Assembly: GCA_917880885.1 (NCBI GenBank)
Contig: OU862919.1
Location: 55,775,058-55,839,057 of the forward strand
Reading direction: 5' to 3'
Origin: Limnephilus marmoratus
Taxonomy: Eukaryota; Arthropoda; Insecta; Trichoptera; Limnephilidae
Length of the DNA stretch: 64,000 nt
Below are positions 41,185-52,924 of this stretch, in pieces; position 1 is the first letter of the stretch, and the number at the start of each line of letters is the position of its first letter. Both the position numbers and the translations under genes were made by a program. A model generated the notes under the pieces. That model saw nothing but the letters and a program-made list of their open reading frames with translations, ran no database searches and had not been told where the DNA came from.

Positions 41185-44031
41185 ATGGCAACCTCTCAGG
41201 TATACATTCCGTATCAAGGTCTAAGGAATGGACTGATTGGTTATCCCACATTAAATATTTTATCCTCAAGCGTGAGGCAGGTCTCAAGTCAGCTTCCGAG
41301 CGATCTCTTGACATTGTTTGTAAATAAATAAATATGCATATATTAGACGTGTAAAGTGTCAATTACATGTCCACTCTTTCGTTGACAAAACGATATATAT
41401 ATATATATTCTAAAAAAAAAACCTTTTTAAATGCATTTTCATATGTTGTTTTTACTCTAACTTTCTTTCTTTCACGACATTGTGCTGTGTTTTTGTTTTT
41501 TCCTTTTTTCACCTGTTCCGAGACTGATCACCTCTGAACAGAGGCACCTCCGAGTCATAATGCTTGGGAAGTCATGAGCCCAACTGTTGTTTCTCATCCC
41601 CTACACTACGCAATGTGCAGGCCTGTTTTGCTCCGTCTTTTCATGCCATGTAATTTTTTTGTTTTTTGTTTTGTTATTAACATGTCGTGACGGAAACAAT
41701 GTCACGCTTCTCGTTATAATTGCAAGGCAATCAACATCGGTCAACGGCGTAGGTTTCTGTTTGTTCGGGTTTTGTAAATCCAGAGTGTAAAAACCCCAAC
41801 TCAAGCCTGTTATTTCCCCTGTTCTTTACCGTTTCCAATTTTTTCTCGTAAAGGTTAAAATAATTAACAATTGCCCTTCGGCGTTCGTTCCTAGGAATCG
41901 GATTTTGTAAATTCCAAAGTGTTAAATCCCGACTCGGAACCAGTTAATTATTCCTGCAACCTACCATTCTACCTACCCTGGTAAAATATTGCTGTTTTCT
42001 TGTTTTTGGTTTATCTTGAGTATGTAAAACCCAACATTGGTCTCAAGTATAAAAGTGTGGTCACTTACACAGTCACCCCTAATGTACATATAGTTTTTCA
42101 ATCTTTTTTCTTTAAAAAATTGATGGCGTCCTACCCGTGCTCATTTTTACCCGAAATTGGATTTTGACACATCCATTTTGGAAATTGCATATATTTAAAA
42201 AAAAAACCAAGAAAGGGTCTGTAGATTTGCATAAACAAATCTATTCTTACTCGTTTCGACCAAAGTATGTAAAACCGAACAATTCGGTCTTTTGTGTCTT
42301 AGCGAAATCCTTACTGTCACGTCACGTATGTCTTGTATTACACGTTTCAGTCCTATGGGACAGGTTAATAAAACCTCATGGTCATCCTGGTTCCCGAACG
42401 CAAATAGTTGTAACATTACGTAAATCAGCAACGTGTGGTCTGATCATCGTTCTACAACTTCAGGCATCCAATGTTCTGCCACTTAAACAAAGTGTTTGCG
42501 ACCCAAAAATCGCAAATCACACGGTTCACTTGTAGCTATACAGAAGGCATGTAAAACCTCAATTGGTCCCTTTTGTTCTTCTCAATGAAGATTGCTACCT
42601 CCGACAGTATGTAAAACCACTATAGGTCTGTCTTGTTTTGCTTGGTGTAAGCAGAATTTTACTCTGCCATCGCCCTGCACCTTGTTGACATGTGAAGTAA
42701 CGTTATATCGTATATTTTCTCTGTTATTCTATCGTACGCCTTTTGGGCTACGGAGTTAGTCTATCTAACAAATCTTTAAGAGCAGTGTTTAAACAAATAC
42801 TGTTATCATTTATTGTGTTATATTTAAATGCACCCACCACCACAGGAGAGATCCTCACAATATCCACCATCATAGGAGAGATCCTTAAAATATCCACCAT
42901 GATACGAGAAGTTCGTTATAATCACTTATGCTCTTGTTATTGAGTTGGTCGTGTGTCTTTAATTGGACATGAGTACCGCCCCTTTTGGTCGTGTGTCATT
43001 AAATTTGGCATGAGAACCGCCTTGTTTGTTTATAATTGTGTACTTATATAATTTGTGCACCAAACGTGAAGACGTTACAATACTCACCATGATTCGTGCG
43101 AACGAAATAATATCAACCCTTTTTGTGCGCACTACACAAAGTAGTCTACAACCTTTTTGCAAATTGTTCAACGACAATGCCCGTGGACTTCCTGTTTTGC
43201 CATTTCTTTCTCTAAAGGAAAGAAGCCCAGGAATATCTACTATCTCAAAAGGACTAGCTTGTCAGCTTCACTGTCAGCTATGGGGCATAGTGCCGTGGGA
43301 GTTAATCGAATGGGCACAAAACCACCAAACTCGTCGGCTGGGAAGCGAATAAAAGAAATCCCAGGATTGTGAAATTGGAGCGAGGGTCTATCTTTTCTCA
43401 CAATCAAGGAGAAGTTTTAAGTGACCCCTAATCTTTCGTCATACACGCGAAAGACTAGCCTTTTGGTATTTCGTCTATTCTCATGTTCATGCTCATCTCA
43501 CTGTTTTTTAATATATCCATTTTGGTTAATGTAAAGAGTTAGGAAATCTGCTGGTTGATTATGTTTCATTCTCACATGGAGTTTGAATTGGAAATTAGTC
43601 CAGTCTCTAGCAGGTTTCGTCACTCAACTCCTGTCCTTTTCCTTTCCCCATCCCCATGTTCTCAGGTATATGTTATGAAGTGGAAAATCTGTTGTTGACC
43701 ATATTTCGACCTCACTTGGAGTTCGAATCGGTAACAGGCCGGTTATCAACAGGCTTTCTCCCTCACTCTCTACGTATGTCTCATCATCCTCATCATTGTC
43801 GTATAGAAGCACATTCATGAATGTTGGATAAGTACGGTATGCACTCGGCGTATCGTCTGTCTCTTTGACAACCCCTATTCATGAATCAGTTTCTCTGCTT
43901 TGCCGTGACTTGTTCACGACTTCTTGCCTTGTTCTTTGAAATTCTACAAAAATGTTACCATCTTATGTTAACATAGGCCAAGAAAGGCCGGTTGTTTTTC
44001 ATCCAAGTTTTTGTCTCTCGGCAAACGCCAG
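41185..44031. other. Non-coding stretch after gag with recurring TGTAAAACC motif
   Basis: GTATGTAAAACC or close variants occur at about 42025, 42265, 42549 and 42606, each followed within 15 nt by GGTC and a T-rich run. Similar but weaker forms lie at 41787 and 41926. A 30-bp triplet repeat (GGAGAGATCCT...AATATCCACCAT) is at 42835-42915 and a 38-bp duplication at 42943-43020. No protein motif is seen. Confidence 0.55.
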
Positions 44032-44738
44032 GTTTTTTTTTTTTTTTTTTTTTTATTTGAAATATACATACATATAACAGATTTACATAAGGAAAATACA
44101 TGGTTCTTAAAAATAATTACAAATAAAATAATTTCTTGTTAATGAATCTACCCAATTTAAAAGAGAAAAAATTTCTCGTGTTTAAATTGGGGAGTCGTGT
44201 CATTACAGAAAAAAGATAAAAAATAAGATATTATACTATATATTTTTAAATTAAGAAACAAATAAAACTTATGAATAAAAAACAAATATTAAATAAAGAA
44301 ATATACTAACGTAGCAGTTCTAAATTAGATATACATGTAGTATAGATATTTTAAAAGTAATAATATACAATAGAAGTAGTAAAAATAAAAATAATATTAT
44401 TGCATTTCTCTTAATAGGTAGGTGTTGAGATGGTAAGTACATATAGTTGATTCTGACAATGGGATTAACTGATAATATTGCAGGAGTAGGTACATAATGT
44501 TATTTTACGACAATAATCGCTTACATTTCAGTTCAAAAGTTGATGAAATATTTTAAGAGGATATGTGCAATCAATAAGAAGACTACATTAATTTATAATT
44601 TATTTTTTGTTAATTAATGATGGAGTTAAGTGATTAATTTTGAAATAAAGTACATAAAATTATAATTAAGACTTGATCAATTTTTACTAATTAGTACATT
44701 GTAATCAAAAAATATACGTAGAAATTCTTTCTTTGAAA

Positions 44739-47735
44739 TTAAAACTTATAATTAGTGTTTGGTTGATCAAGCAGTTGTTTTATTAGTAATTTAAAGACTT
44801 TATAATTTTCTTCGGATTTGATTTTATATGGTAGGGCATTAAAAAATTTTATGCCTTGATAAGTATAATGTTGTTGAAAAGCACTCGTATTAAATTTAGG
44901 GATTTCTAGATTACCACGTGATCTTGAACGGTTACTTATTTTTGTGATTGTTGTTGTAGAATTAAAATGATCTTTGTGTGTTTGTAACAGTGTGTTCTTT
45001 TTGAAAATTTTATTTAAACTGAGTACCCTAAAAGAATTAAATAGTTGTATTGTTGGAAATAAAGATGGTGTTCGTGTGATAACTTTTAGAATCAACCTCT
45101 GTACCCTTTCTACAGGTTGGAGGTTAGTTTTGAAAGTTCCCCCCCACCCGATTATACCATATTCTAGAATAGATTGGGCAAGAGAGAAATAAACAGTTTT
45201 AATCATACTAGATGATAGAATGTTTCTCAATCTAATGAATATGTAAATAAGTTTTCTTACTCTGGTTACCGTATTTTCGACTTGTTCGTTCCATTTTAAG
45301 TGTTTGTCTACAATGACACCCAGATACTTAATACTATTTTTGCATGTTATTTGTAGGCAATTGTCATCGTTGCATTCCCTTTTATTTTCACACTGTGATG
45401 AATGGATTTTAATAGTTATATTGTTCTCGACATTTTTTTCTTTCAAAGAGAATGGAATAAAATAAGTTTTCTCTGTATTTAGTGAGAGACAATTTAGGTC
45501 AAACCATGTTTTGAGTATGTTTATATTTGTATTTGCTTTAATCATCGTTTCCTCCCATGATTTCCCTTTAGTGATAACTACTGTGTCGTCTGCATAAGAT
45601 ATGATATCTCCAACTATGGGAAGAGTGAACATTTGATTAACATATATAATAAAAAGGATTGGACCGATGACAGTTCCTTGCGGTATACCAAATGATGAGG
45701 TTTTGGGTTCACTTAGGGTATCATTTATTTTGACGGATTGAAATCTCTCTTTTAGATAACTTTGGAACCATGACAGTACTGTTCCGTCCAAACCAATTTG
45801 CATGAGTTTCTCATTGAGTTTGGAGTGTGATATGCTATCAAATGCCTTGCGTAGGTCGATGAATATACCAAGACACTTTTCTCCATTATCTAAATTTTGT
45901 ATTATTGTTGAAGTTAATTTAGCAATTGCATCTTGAGTGCTGAGATTGTCTCTAAATCCAAACTGGTTTGGGCTCATTATCTTCTTTGATTTTATGTAGT
46001 TGTTAAGTTGTTTTTTAACAATTTTTTCATAGATTTTTGCTATGTTTGATGTGAGTGCTATGGGACGATAGTTGGAAATATTTTTTTCGTCTCCAGATTT
46101 AAAAACAGGGATGACAATAGTTTTCTTATAGTTGTTCGGGAATATACCTTTCTTCAAACTAACATTTATTATATGTGCAATTGGCTTGCTGATTATCTCA
46201 CGTACGGCTTTCAATGTTTGTACAGTTATGTTGTCATAGCCAGGGCTTGCTGATCCCCTTAAACTTAATACGGCGTTTTCAACTTCTTTTTGAGTTACTG
46301 AAGCAAATGTGTGAAAACCTTCTTCAAAATTTGAGTTCTGCTCTGGTTGGGGAGTCTGTCTATTGTTTGGTGTAATATTACAAGCAAGATTAGAGCCTAC
46401 ATTTGCAAAATAATCGTTAAAAATATTACCACAAAGTTTTGGATTTTTTTCGGTGTTAATGTTGATTCCTTGATGAGTAATTTCATTTGATAATTTTTGT
46501 TTTGTGCTTTTGTTCGTTATTGTATTGATGATTTTCCAGAACTCTTTGCTGTCTTGACCAGCATTTTTTATTTTATCACGAAAATATTTTTCTTTTGTCA
46601 GTCTAATTAAAAGCGCAAGTTTGTTTCGGTATTTCTTGTAGAAAGTGGCGATTTTTTCATCATTTGGGAATTTTTTACACTGGTGGTAGTATTTTTCTTT
46701 ATTTCTGATTGAAATCACTAGTCCATGAGTTATCCATGGCTTTATTAATCTGTGCTTAGATTTTGGTTTGTAAACAATTATTTGTGTGGACAGGTTTATG
46801 TGGTTTTGGAAAACTGTTTCGAAATTCTCAGCACAGGTATTTGGATTTTCCGATTCAAATATGGATGCCCAGGTTTCCATTTTAAGGTTTGTTCTTAAAA
46901 TTTCCATATTTAAATTTTTTTTTTCATATTTTTTTTTGTCAGTTGTATTAGAGTTGGTACTTCTTTTATCAATGTTGGTAACAAATATACAGGTGTAGTG
47001 ATCGGTTATGCTGGTTTTCCATAATATTGACATGTTTTTGTCATTGTTATTTGAGTTGCACCATATGTGATCAATGCAGGAAGGAATTTGTCCTCTGACA
47101 TTCCGTGTTGGATTATTTATAAATGATTTATAGTTTAGCGATGTCATTACATTTATATAATCTTCCTTTAGATTACCGCTTACCTCTTTCAAAATGTTCA
47201 GATTAAAATCGCCTGTGACAACGTTACAAGTACCTTTTAGTTGTAGCAATAAATGTTCCAGTTCTATAATGAAACTGTTTGGATTTGATCCATGTGTGCG
47301 GTAGATAGCTATAATATTGTATATAACTTCATTTACTTTTAAGTTCAGTTTTAGACAGTTCGCTAGTTTCATGTTGATTTCAGTGATTGTGACGTTATTG
47401 TGTTTATTTAAAATGAAAACAGCAATACCACAGTTCTTATTAATATGCATTTTGGACGAATAATATGTATAGTTAGGGATGTCGTACAGTGCGGCAGCAT
47501 TATTTATATTTAAGTGTGCTTCTGTTAAAACAATTATGTCCGGTAATATTTCGAGAAGGTTTAGTGTTATTACAAATTCATCCAGATTTTTTTGCAAACT
47601 TCTGATGTTTTGGTGCAGAACAATGAAAACATTTGGGACTTTTTTTAATAGTTTGTTACATTGTTTTGAATCGTCGCAAATATACTGTGAAACATCTGTT
47701 AATTTATCAATTTCCTCAGTTAGAAAATCGTCCAT
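44739..47735 (-). CDS. LINE ORF2: AP endonuclease and reverse transcriptase, 998 residues, intact
   Basis: The protein has no stop or frameshift. The endonuclease (residues about 40-270) shows VLHQNIRSLQKN, VLTEAHLN, VVTGDFNLN and SITDHY. The RT (about 500-830) shows NYRPIALTSNIAKIYEKIV, FGFRDNLSTQDA, FIDLRKAFDSISHSKL, GIPQGTVIGPILFIIYVN, the catalytic SYADDTVV and YLGVIVDKHLKW. The C-terminus has YQGIKFFNALPYKIK. This set is that of the jockey/CR1 group; I cannot fix the clade by eye. It would nick target DNA and reverse-transcribe its own RNA. The intact frame suggests recent insertion. Confidence 0.92.
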   Translation of the reverse strand: MDDFLTEEIDKLTDVSQYICDDSKQCNKLLKKVPNVFIVLHQNIRSLQKNLDEFVITLNLLEILPDIIVLTEAHLNINNAAALYDIPNYTYYSSKMHINKNCGIAVFILNKHNNVTITEINMKLANCLKLNLKVNEVIYNIIAIYRTHGSNPNSFIIELEHLLLQLKGTCNVVTGDFNLNILKEVSGNLKEDYINVMTSLNYKSFINNPTRNVRGQIPSCIDHIWCNSNNNDKNMSILWKTSITDHYTCIFVTNIDKRSTNSNTTDKKKYEKKNLNMEILRTNLKMETWASIFESENPNTCAENFETVFQNHINLSTQIIVYKPKSKHRLIKPWITHGLVISIRNKEKYYHQCKKFPNDEKIATFYKKYRNKLALLIRLTKEKYFRDKIKNAGQDSKEFWKIINTITNKSTKQKLSNEITHQGININTEKNPKLCGNIFNDYFANVGSNLACNITPNNRQTPQPEQNSNFEEGFHTFASVTQKEVENAVLSLRGSASPGYDNITVQTLKAVREIISKPIAHIINVSLKKGIFPNNYKKTIVIPVFKSGDEKNISNYRPIALTSNIAKIYEKIVKKQLNNYIKSKKIMSPNQFGFRDNLSTQDAIAKLTSTIIQNLDNGEKCLGIFIDLRKAFDSISHSKLNEKLMQIGLDGTVLSWFQSYLKERFQSVKINDTLSEPKTSSFGIPQGTVIGPILFIIYVNQMFTLPIVGDIISYADDTVVITKGKSWEETMIKANTNINILKTWFDLNCLSLNTEKTYFIPFSLKEKNVENNITIKIHSSQCENKRECNDDNCLQITCKNSIKYLGVIVDKHLKWNEQVENTVTRVRKLIYIFIRLRNILSSSMIKTVYFSLAQSILEYGIIGWGGTFKTNLQPVERVQRLILKVITRTPSLFPTIQLFNSFRVLSLNKIFKKNTLLQTHKDHFNSTTTITKISNRSRSRGNLEIPKFNTSAFQQHYTYQGIKFFNALPYKIKSEENYKVFKLLIKQLLDQPNTNYKF

Positions 47736-47738
47736 AAC

Positions 47739-47990
47739 TTACTCATAATCAATTCGTTGTTGTGCTATAATAGACATTCTTTTTCGGTAAGTACATATTT
47801 CACTATTTGCACTATGTTGAGTATTATTTTTTGTTCCAAATAAATTGTTGTTTTTGTCGCAGTTGTAGCATTTGACACTGTCTTTATTTTTTTCGCATTC
47901 GCTAAATTTGTGGTTCTTTGCACAATGTACGCATCTGGGTTTGTTCATTTTATTTAGACATTTAAGGGATGTATGTCCAAATCCAATTCC
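47739..47990 (-). pseudogene. LINE ORF1 C-terminal remnant with Cys/His knuckles
   Basis: FGHTSLKCLNKMNKPRCVHC then CAKNHKFSEC and CYNCDKNN show successive zinc knuckles of an ORF1/gag-like RNA-binding protein. It ends DYE-stop. The 5' part is lost at the truncation point. Confidence 0.8.
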
Positions 47991-48023
47991 GAATGTTATC
48001 CTAACAAAGGATAACATTCGGAA
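47987..48023. repeat. 15-bp-stem hairpin at the LINE 5' junction
   Basis: TTCCGAATGTTATCC (47987-48001) and its exact complement (48009-48023) flank a 7-nt loop. The outer half is not part of the ORF1 frame and looks like a snap-back copy made when the 5' end was joined. Confidence 0.85.
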
Positions 48024-49287
48024 CATGTCATTGTAAACTAGTTAGGAATCTCTCACTCTCTACCGTTCTCTCTGGGTCTGCAATCGTCAAAAACCTCGTT
48101 TCTTTTTTCTAAACACATTTTGTTTCTCTCCAAACCCTTTTTGTCCATTGGTCTCTAGGCAGGTAAATGTCAAGAATCTTGCTCTTTTAATAATAATTTC
48201 TCCCGGATTTAAAAAAAAGAAGCCCAGAAGGATGTCCCCATCGGCAGCCGAGCTGAGTTTCACTTCCTGGCAGCCTTCGCTGTGGTTACGGAGGTCCCCC
48301 GCCGCCATTTTCTACATATTTGTTCCTGAAAGCACAGACCATACCGCCTTATGTATGTTGTCTGGTTGCACCATTGCGAGCCGAGTTGTCCCACTATACA
48401 ATGACACTCTGGACTACCTTTGGGCACGCTAGCCCCTGGGTTTTGTTCCTGCTCTCGCTACCAAGCCAGTTTTGCCGTCTCTTGCTCTGTCACGCAGTGA
48501 CGCACACAATGTCATGTGTAAACCATTAATACCTTGACTCTACAGTATTCGCTGAATGCGCACCCTCACAAGTTATCCCGAGCTACATTATGCTTCGATA
48601 ACCATTATGCACGATCCGTGCTTACCATATTGGCACATTAGGATTCGTACTGGCATGTCTGCAGACCCTGGATTCTTCTCCTCAATGACCTCTGTAACCA
48701 TAGTCCTCCGCACTGCAACCACAGTCTCCACTCCGCAACCTTCGATGTCTTCAACGAAACAAGTGTTTTCACAAGACCCTAGTGTACTCTTGAGTGTTAT
48801 CTCAAATGGGTCAGGTTACAGTGATAAGGTAATCTTTAGAGTCTGTGAACCCTCGTTTTCTTCGCAATTCTTCGAAACTTTCCGCAAACCATCGAAACAA
48901 AAAAAACAAATCTACGCACCGCAAATTTAGCTTCCAGACCAATGAAACCCTAGAGTCACATTTTCATAATTTTTGTCCTTGTTTTCGCATTTTCACATTT
49001 TTGTCTTTGTTTCACATTTTCATAACCTTGTTTTTGTTCTTTCAATTGCATAAATATGTATGTTGTTTCACCCCTCCTTGTGATAACTGCCTGTTCCTCA
49101 TATTTTATGTACCCCCCTCCCTACCCTGACCAACATTGTACCTAGCCCATGGCATAAGCTAGTTTTAGTTGTTAGTCAGCTCTCTCTCTGGTCTACAATC
49201 TCTCTTTCAACTCCCGTGGGTAACGTAGAGGGTTTTTGCCCTATTGCTCCATTGCCACGTCGCTTTTTTTCCGAGCGCGGGGGGAGG
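48024..49287. other. Non-coding stretch, possibly the 3' internal part of the gag element
   Basis: Open frames up to 124 codons show no motif. The stretch ends in GCGGGGGGAGG, a possible polypurine tract, directly before TGTTACGATG. Confidence 0.4.
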
Positions 49288-50176
49288 TGTTACGATGCAC
49301 AAATAAGCCCCTACTAATTATTCACCCACGCCACTGCACAGACTACAGTTTCGCTCTTTCGCCGCAAGCGCGCCGCGCGCGCTAGTGGAGCCAAATGCGA
49401 GCAACGGTCGGCGAAGCCACCGACTCTCCACACTTCCTAGGAGAGCGCTCCGCGAACAGTCGATAGTTTTGTTAAGGAGAAATTCTCTCCGCAGGGCACC
49501 TTTGTGGCCCGAGTCATCCGCGACGCAATATGGCGTCGGGAATTTAATACGCAAATGCGTGTTTTAGATGCCACGGCAGACAAGGCCGAGGCGTAATTTA
49601 AAGTACAGTGACAATGTTTACGTGTGTGGGACGTTTCACCTGGAGACTCCTGTTGGAACGAGATCCCCTCTGCTGCGGACGAGGATTGGACCTGCCGCCT
49701 CCATCGCAGTAAGCCCCCCTTAAATTAATGTGTTCTATTTGCCCTCGCGATTTTACCTGAGCAATGACGACTCCAGAAAGGACAGGTTGAGAGACTTACC
49801 GTGTAGGGACATTCTAGCCAGGAACTGCCTTTTAACCTTGTATTTCTGTGTTTTCTCACAATACATTTTGTTTGTTTTACCTAAATACCGTTCTTTTATT
49901 GAGGAGATTGTTCGAGGGTGATCACGGCCAGTATTCCCCCCCCCCCATGTAAAACATTCCAAACAGCCTACCGGCGACCACACCACCCTGATGACGAGGG
50001 TCTCCCCTGCTTGCCGTTGGTTCGAGCTAGCCGCCTGCAAGGTAGGTCGGAGCCCGCCCTGTGGTGCCGCCCTCCTGGTGGCACCCGGGCCCAGCGAGGT
50101 TCTGGTTCCTATACGGGGCGTAGTCCCCGAGCGCAACTCTGACGCCATGTAGCCGCTGCCAGGTTGTTAGCAACAT
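49288..50176 (+). mobile_element. Candidate 3' LTR of the gag-type element
   Basis: It starts TGTTACG after a polypurine tract and could end ...TTGTTAGCAACA near 50176. No matching 5' LTR was found upstream of the gag remnant, and no target duplication is clear, so this is tentative. Confidence 0.35.
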
Positions 50177-50292
50177 ATTGATGAGTAGAAAAAGTAAGTT
50201 GATTATGAAGTTGTAGAAGAATACAAAATTATTTTTTTTATTTTTAGTGCATTTTTTGAAGTCGTTTTTTCGTTTTGTTAAAATTTTTGTTT
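50172..50292 (+). repeat. Dispersed repeat matching 38508-38622 in inverse
   Basis: AAGTAAGTTGATTATGAAGT and AGTGCATTTTTTGAAGTCGT are shared, in opposite orientation, with 38.5 kb. Confidence 0.75.
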
Positions 50293-50815
50293 ATTTTTAG
50301 TGAATCTGAAGTACACTAACTAATTTGTTTTAACATGGGTAGACCTATTAAACGTGCCGCTCATATGAGACAGACATAATTTGACCATAACGACGCGACG
50401 TTAGGGTCAAATTAAGAGATTCGGCCGAGAATCGTTAATTTGCTCCTAAGAATTGAAGAGTTACTTTGTCATGGATCCCATAATCAGAACCAAACCAAAT
50501 TCCCATAAAACTACCCTTAATGTACATCCTTTCCAATAAAAAAAAGAATCGTCGAAATCGGTTGGTGCGATATTGAGTTATTCGTCAATTTGTCGCGCAC
50601 ATTTAAGTCTTATATGGTTTTCTCATGAATGCCATTGTCGGAACTGGACCAAATTAAAATGGGACCACACGGGAAGCACCAGCTTTCAAATAAAAAAAAG
50701 ATTAATCAATATCGGTTCACCCAGTCAAAAGTTCTGAGGTAACAAACATAAAAATAAAAAAAATACAGTCGAATTGAGAACCTCCTCCTTTTTGAAGTAG
50801 TTTAAAAAGATATTC
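50293..50815 (+). mobile_element. LINE 3' UTR-like fragment
   Basis: AATCGTCGAAATCGGTTGGT, ATCAATATCGGTTCACCCAG and CGAATTGAGAACCTCCTCCT are phrases I recognise from a common lepidopteran LINE 3' end. No ORF remains. Confidence 0.6.
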
Positions 50816-50978
50816 ATCGACATGCTCAGCGAAACAGTGTAGTTGCATTCAACAAACATCTTCAATGCGCTTCAATAGCGCGGGATCCCTTTTAAAATCC
50901 TACTTGTAACTTGCAACACCAGGAATCGATCGTTAATAGCTAATATAAATAAATTATACGTTATTCTAAAATACTTAC

Positions 50979-51382
50979 TCGGAAGACATCAGTGTGAGGT
51001 TAAACATGTACATCCTCCAGTTATCCTTTTGGTGGAAGAAGTTATGGGCGCAGACTCCTGTCCATGCCATGGTTAGTCCTCCCAAAAGAACCCACCCAAG
51101 CCTAGCAAAACCCCAGTCTGCTCGGATGGCTAGAACCGAAAACAAGAACGTGCAGAAAACCATCGCATCCAAAACACGTTTACTGGAACTCCCGTGGCTT
51201 TTAGGAATCTTTTTCATTTCCTCTATTACCCTTGATTTTAATATTTTATAAAAACCGTCTTCATTGAACGTGAATGGGGAGTTTCTTTGACTTTTAGCGT
51301 CTCTGACGTAGAATTTTGCTAGAATGGCGGCGGGTGCATTTGAGAAGTGATGGACTTCGAATGCTTCTGTGATGTCCGTTCC
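50979..51382 (-). CDS. Cyt-b5-r: Cyt-b5-r coding exon 2: end of b5 domain, first membrane segments, His box 1
   Basis: Acceptor TTTTTCAG precedes the exon at 51383; donor GA|GTAAGTAT follows at 50978. The 404 nt give 134 codons plus two bases (phase 2). The peptide starts GTDITEAFEVHHF, the typical end of a cytochrome b5 fold with the second heme His. After a basic linker (EEMKKIPKSHGSSSKR) come two hydrophobic stretches, around FCTFLFSVLA and LGWVLLGGLTMAW. They lead into CAHNFFHQKDNWR, an HX3H box that serves as metal ligand in fatty-acid desaturases and hydroxylases. Opposite-strand frames over this stretch are shadows. Confidence 0.92.
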
Positions 51383-52339
51383 CTGAAAAATGTTACAATA
51401 TCATTTGAAAATCATTTTTCGAACTCCTAAAAATCTTTTCCAATTAGCGCAACCTACGAATTGCTGGATTGTATTTTTTACAGCATGACAAACTCCAGAT
51501 TGCCTACTAATAAAGCGCGATATCATGTTTGCTTTAGACTGGTGCAATAAAGTGTAAGTACTTGTTATGACCTCGTGTTGTTGTTTTGCTTCGAACTTCT
51601 TGGAAAGGAAAGTATACCAGCAACAATCTGCGTGAATATCAACCAGGTCAAACACTGTGTCATCAGAAGCTGACCTGTAGCGGATCTATAAAACTAGTCT
51701 CCTCGGTTGAATACAAACCGTTTTTTTTTGTATTTCTTCTTTTCATTTCTTATAATTTTTAGACAATTGTTTTTAAAGCGTTTAATCTTTCAATTTAATC
51801 CATTCTATTAATCTATGATTTGTTAGGATTCAATGTATTTTTTAACCATTTATTATTGTTCAAAATAAACAAAGTACACACGGTTTAGCTTTTAAGTACA
51901 TCATAATATGTCTTAAACTTAAAGTATAGTGTAATGGATTACAATATTTGTGGACATTAACGGTTTAAATATACCCACCGGAGAGACAGAGAGGGGATAA
52001 AAAATAAGAAGAGAAATTTAATTTATGTATTGGTTTAAGGTGAGGCGACTTTGTTTGATGTTACGTGGAAGCGTATATATGTATATTATAGCCTCGTTGA
52101 AATATTGTTTTGTTTGCTAGTAAGTTTTCTGTAAATCTTGTGGCGTGGTTATTTCATTTATTAACTAATTTAAGCTTATAAAACCTCATTATTGATAAAT
52201 AACATAATCTTCAATTATTGGTTAAAATTGATAGTAATACCATAGGTAGGTAGTAGGTACCATTTTGAAAATATTCTCCTACCACCACAATAAGCGGAAA
52301 ATGTTGCTTGGGTTGTAATGGAGAAATTAGCCAGACCAG
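51383..52339. other. Intron 1 stretch, nothing recognised
   Basis: AT-rich with short frames only. Confidence 0.4.
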
Positions 52340-52405
52340 GAATTTAACTCATGGCGCCTGGGTAGGACCCAAACGCGATGCCAACTCAGCCACTGACTGG
52401 TGGTA
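52340..52405 (-). mobile_element. Old tRNA-derived SINE head
   Basis: On the minus strand GTGGCTGAGTTGGCATCGCG resembles a box A region and GAGTTAAATTCCTGG a decayed box B about 35 nt later. There are no recognisable copies elsewhere in the window. Confidence 0.4.
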
Positions 52406-52924
52406 TTTTTTAATCCATGGGTAGGCAATTTTAGGCAGGTTCTTTTATGCCTGTATCAGTATTCTATAGTAATTCCAATTCCATTCCATTAAAAAAAAAA
52501 ACAAATGAGTTAAGCTCGATAACATATCAATAAGAACAAAATTATTTACCCCTCAGGCTAATTAGTTCACTTTAGGAACAGCTCACACAGGATCCATAAA
52601 TTTTTTTGTATCTCCCTTGCTGTCATGGTGAGAAATTTTATCTAAACATTGTCTGAAAGAGAAAACACCACGCTTTATATTTGAATCTAGAAGTAAACTA
52701 CGGAAAAATTAGAAAGTGCTTCTGTATGAAACCAAAGTTTCCTAAAAATTATGAATCTTCGTTAAGTTATTGTTAATTATTTTTCATGAAACGGCAAAAA
52801 GGGAGATCATAATAACGTTTATAATACATTTTTCCAACAAAACATGTATTTTTTTTTCTTTTTTTTCGTTAGAAAAAAAGTAATTTTGGTTAGAAAAAAA
52901 GTAAAGCGAGGAATTTTTAAAAGT
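52406..52924. other. Intron 1 stretch, nothing recognised
   Basis: AT-rich; T-runs near 52850. Confidence 0.35.

Larger units (their letters stand above)
44032..48023 (-). mobile_element. LINE with intact ORF2 (EN-RT), 5'-truncated in ORF1
   Basis: The element runs from a poly(A) (T-run at about 44032-44054) through a 680-bp 3' UTR, ORF2 and the end of ORF1. It stops at a 15-bp-stem hairpin at 47987-48023. ORF1 ends at 47739 and ORF2 begins 3 nt later. It lies in intron 2 in the same sense as the host gene. Confidence 0.9.

Noticed and set aside
48556..48930. 124-codon gene at 48.6 kb
   Set aside because: No motif; it lies in the presumed non-coding 3' region of the gag-type element.
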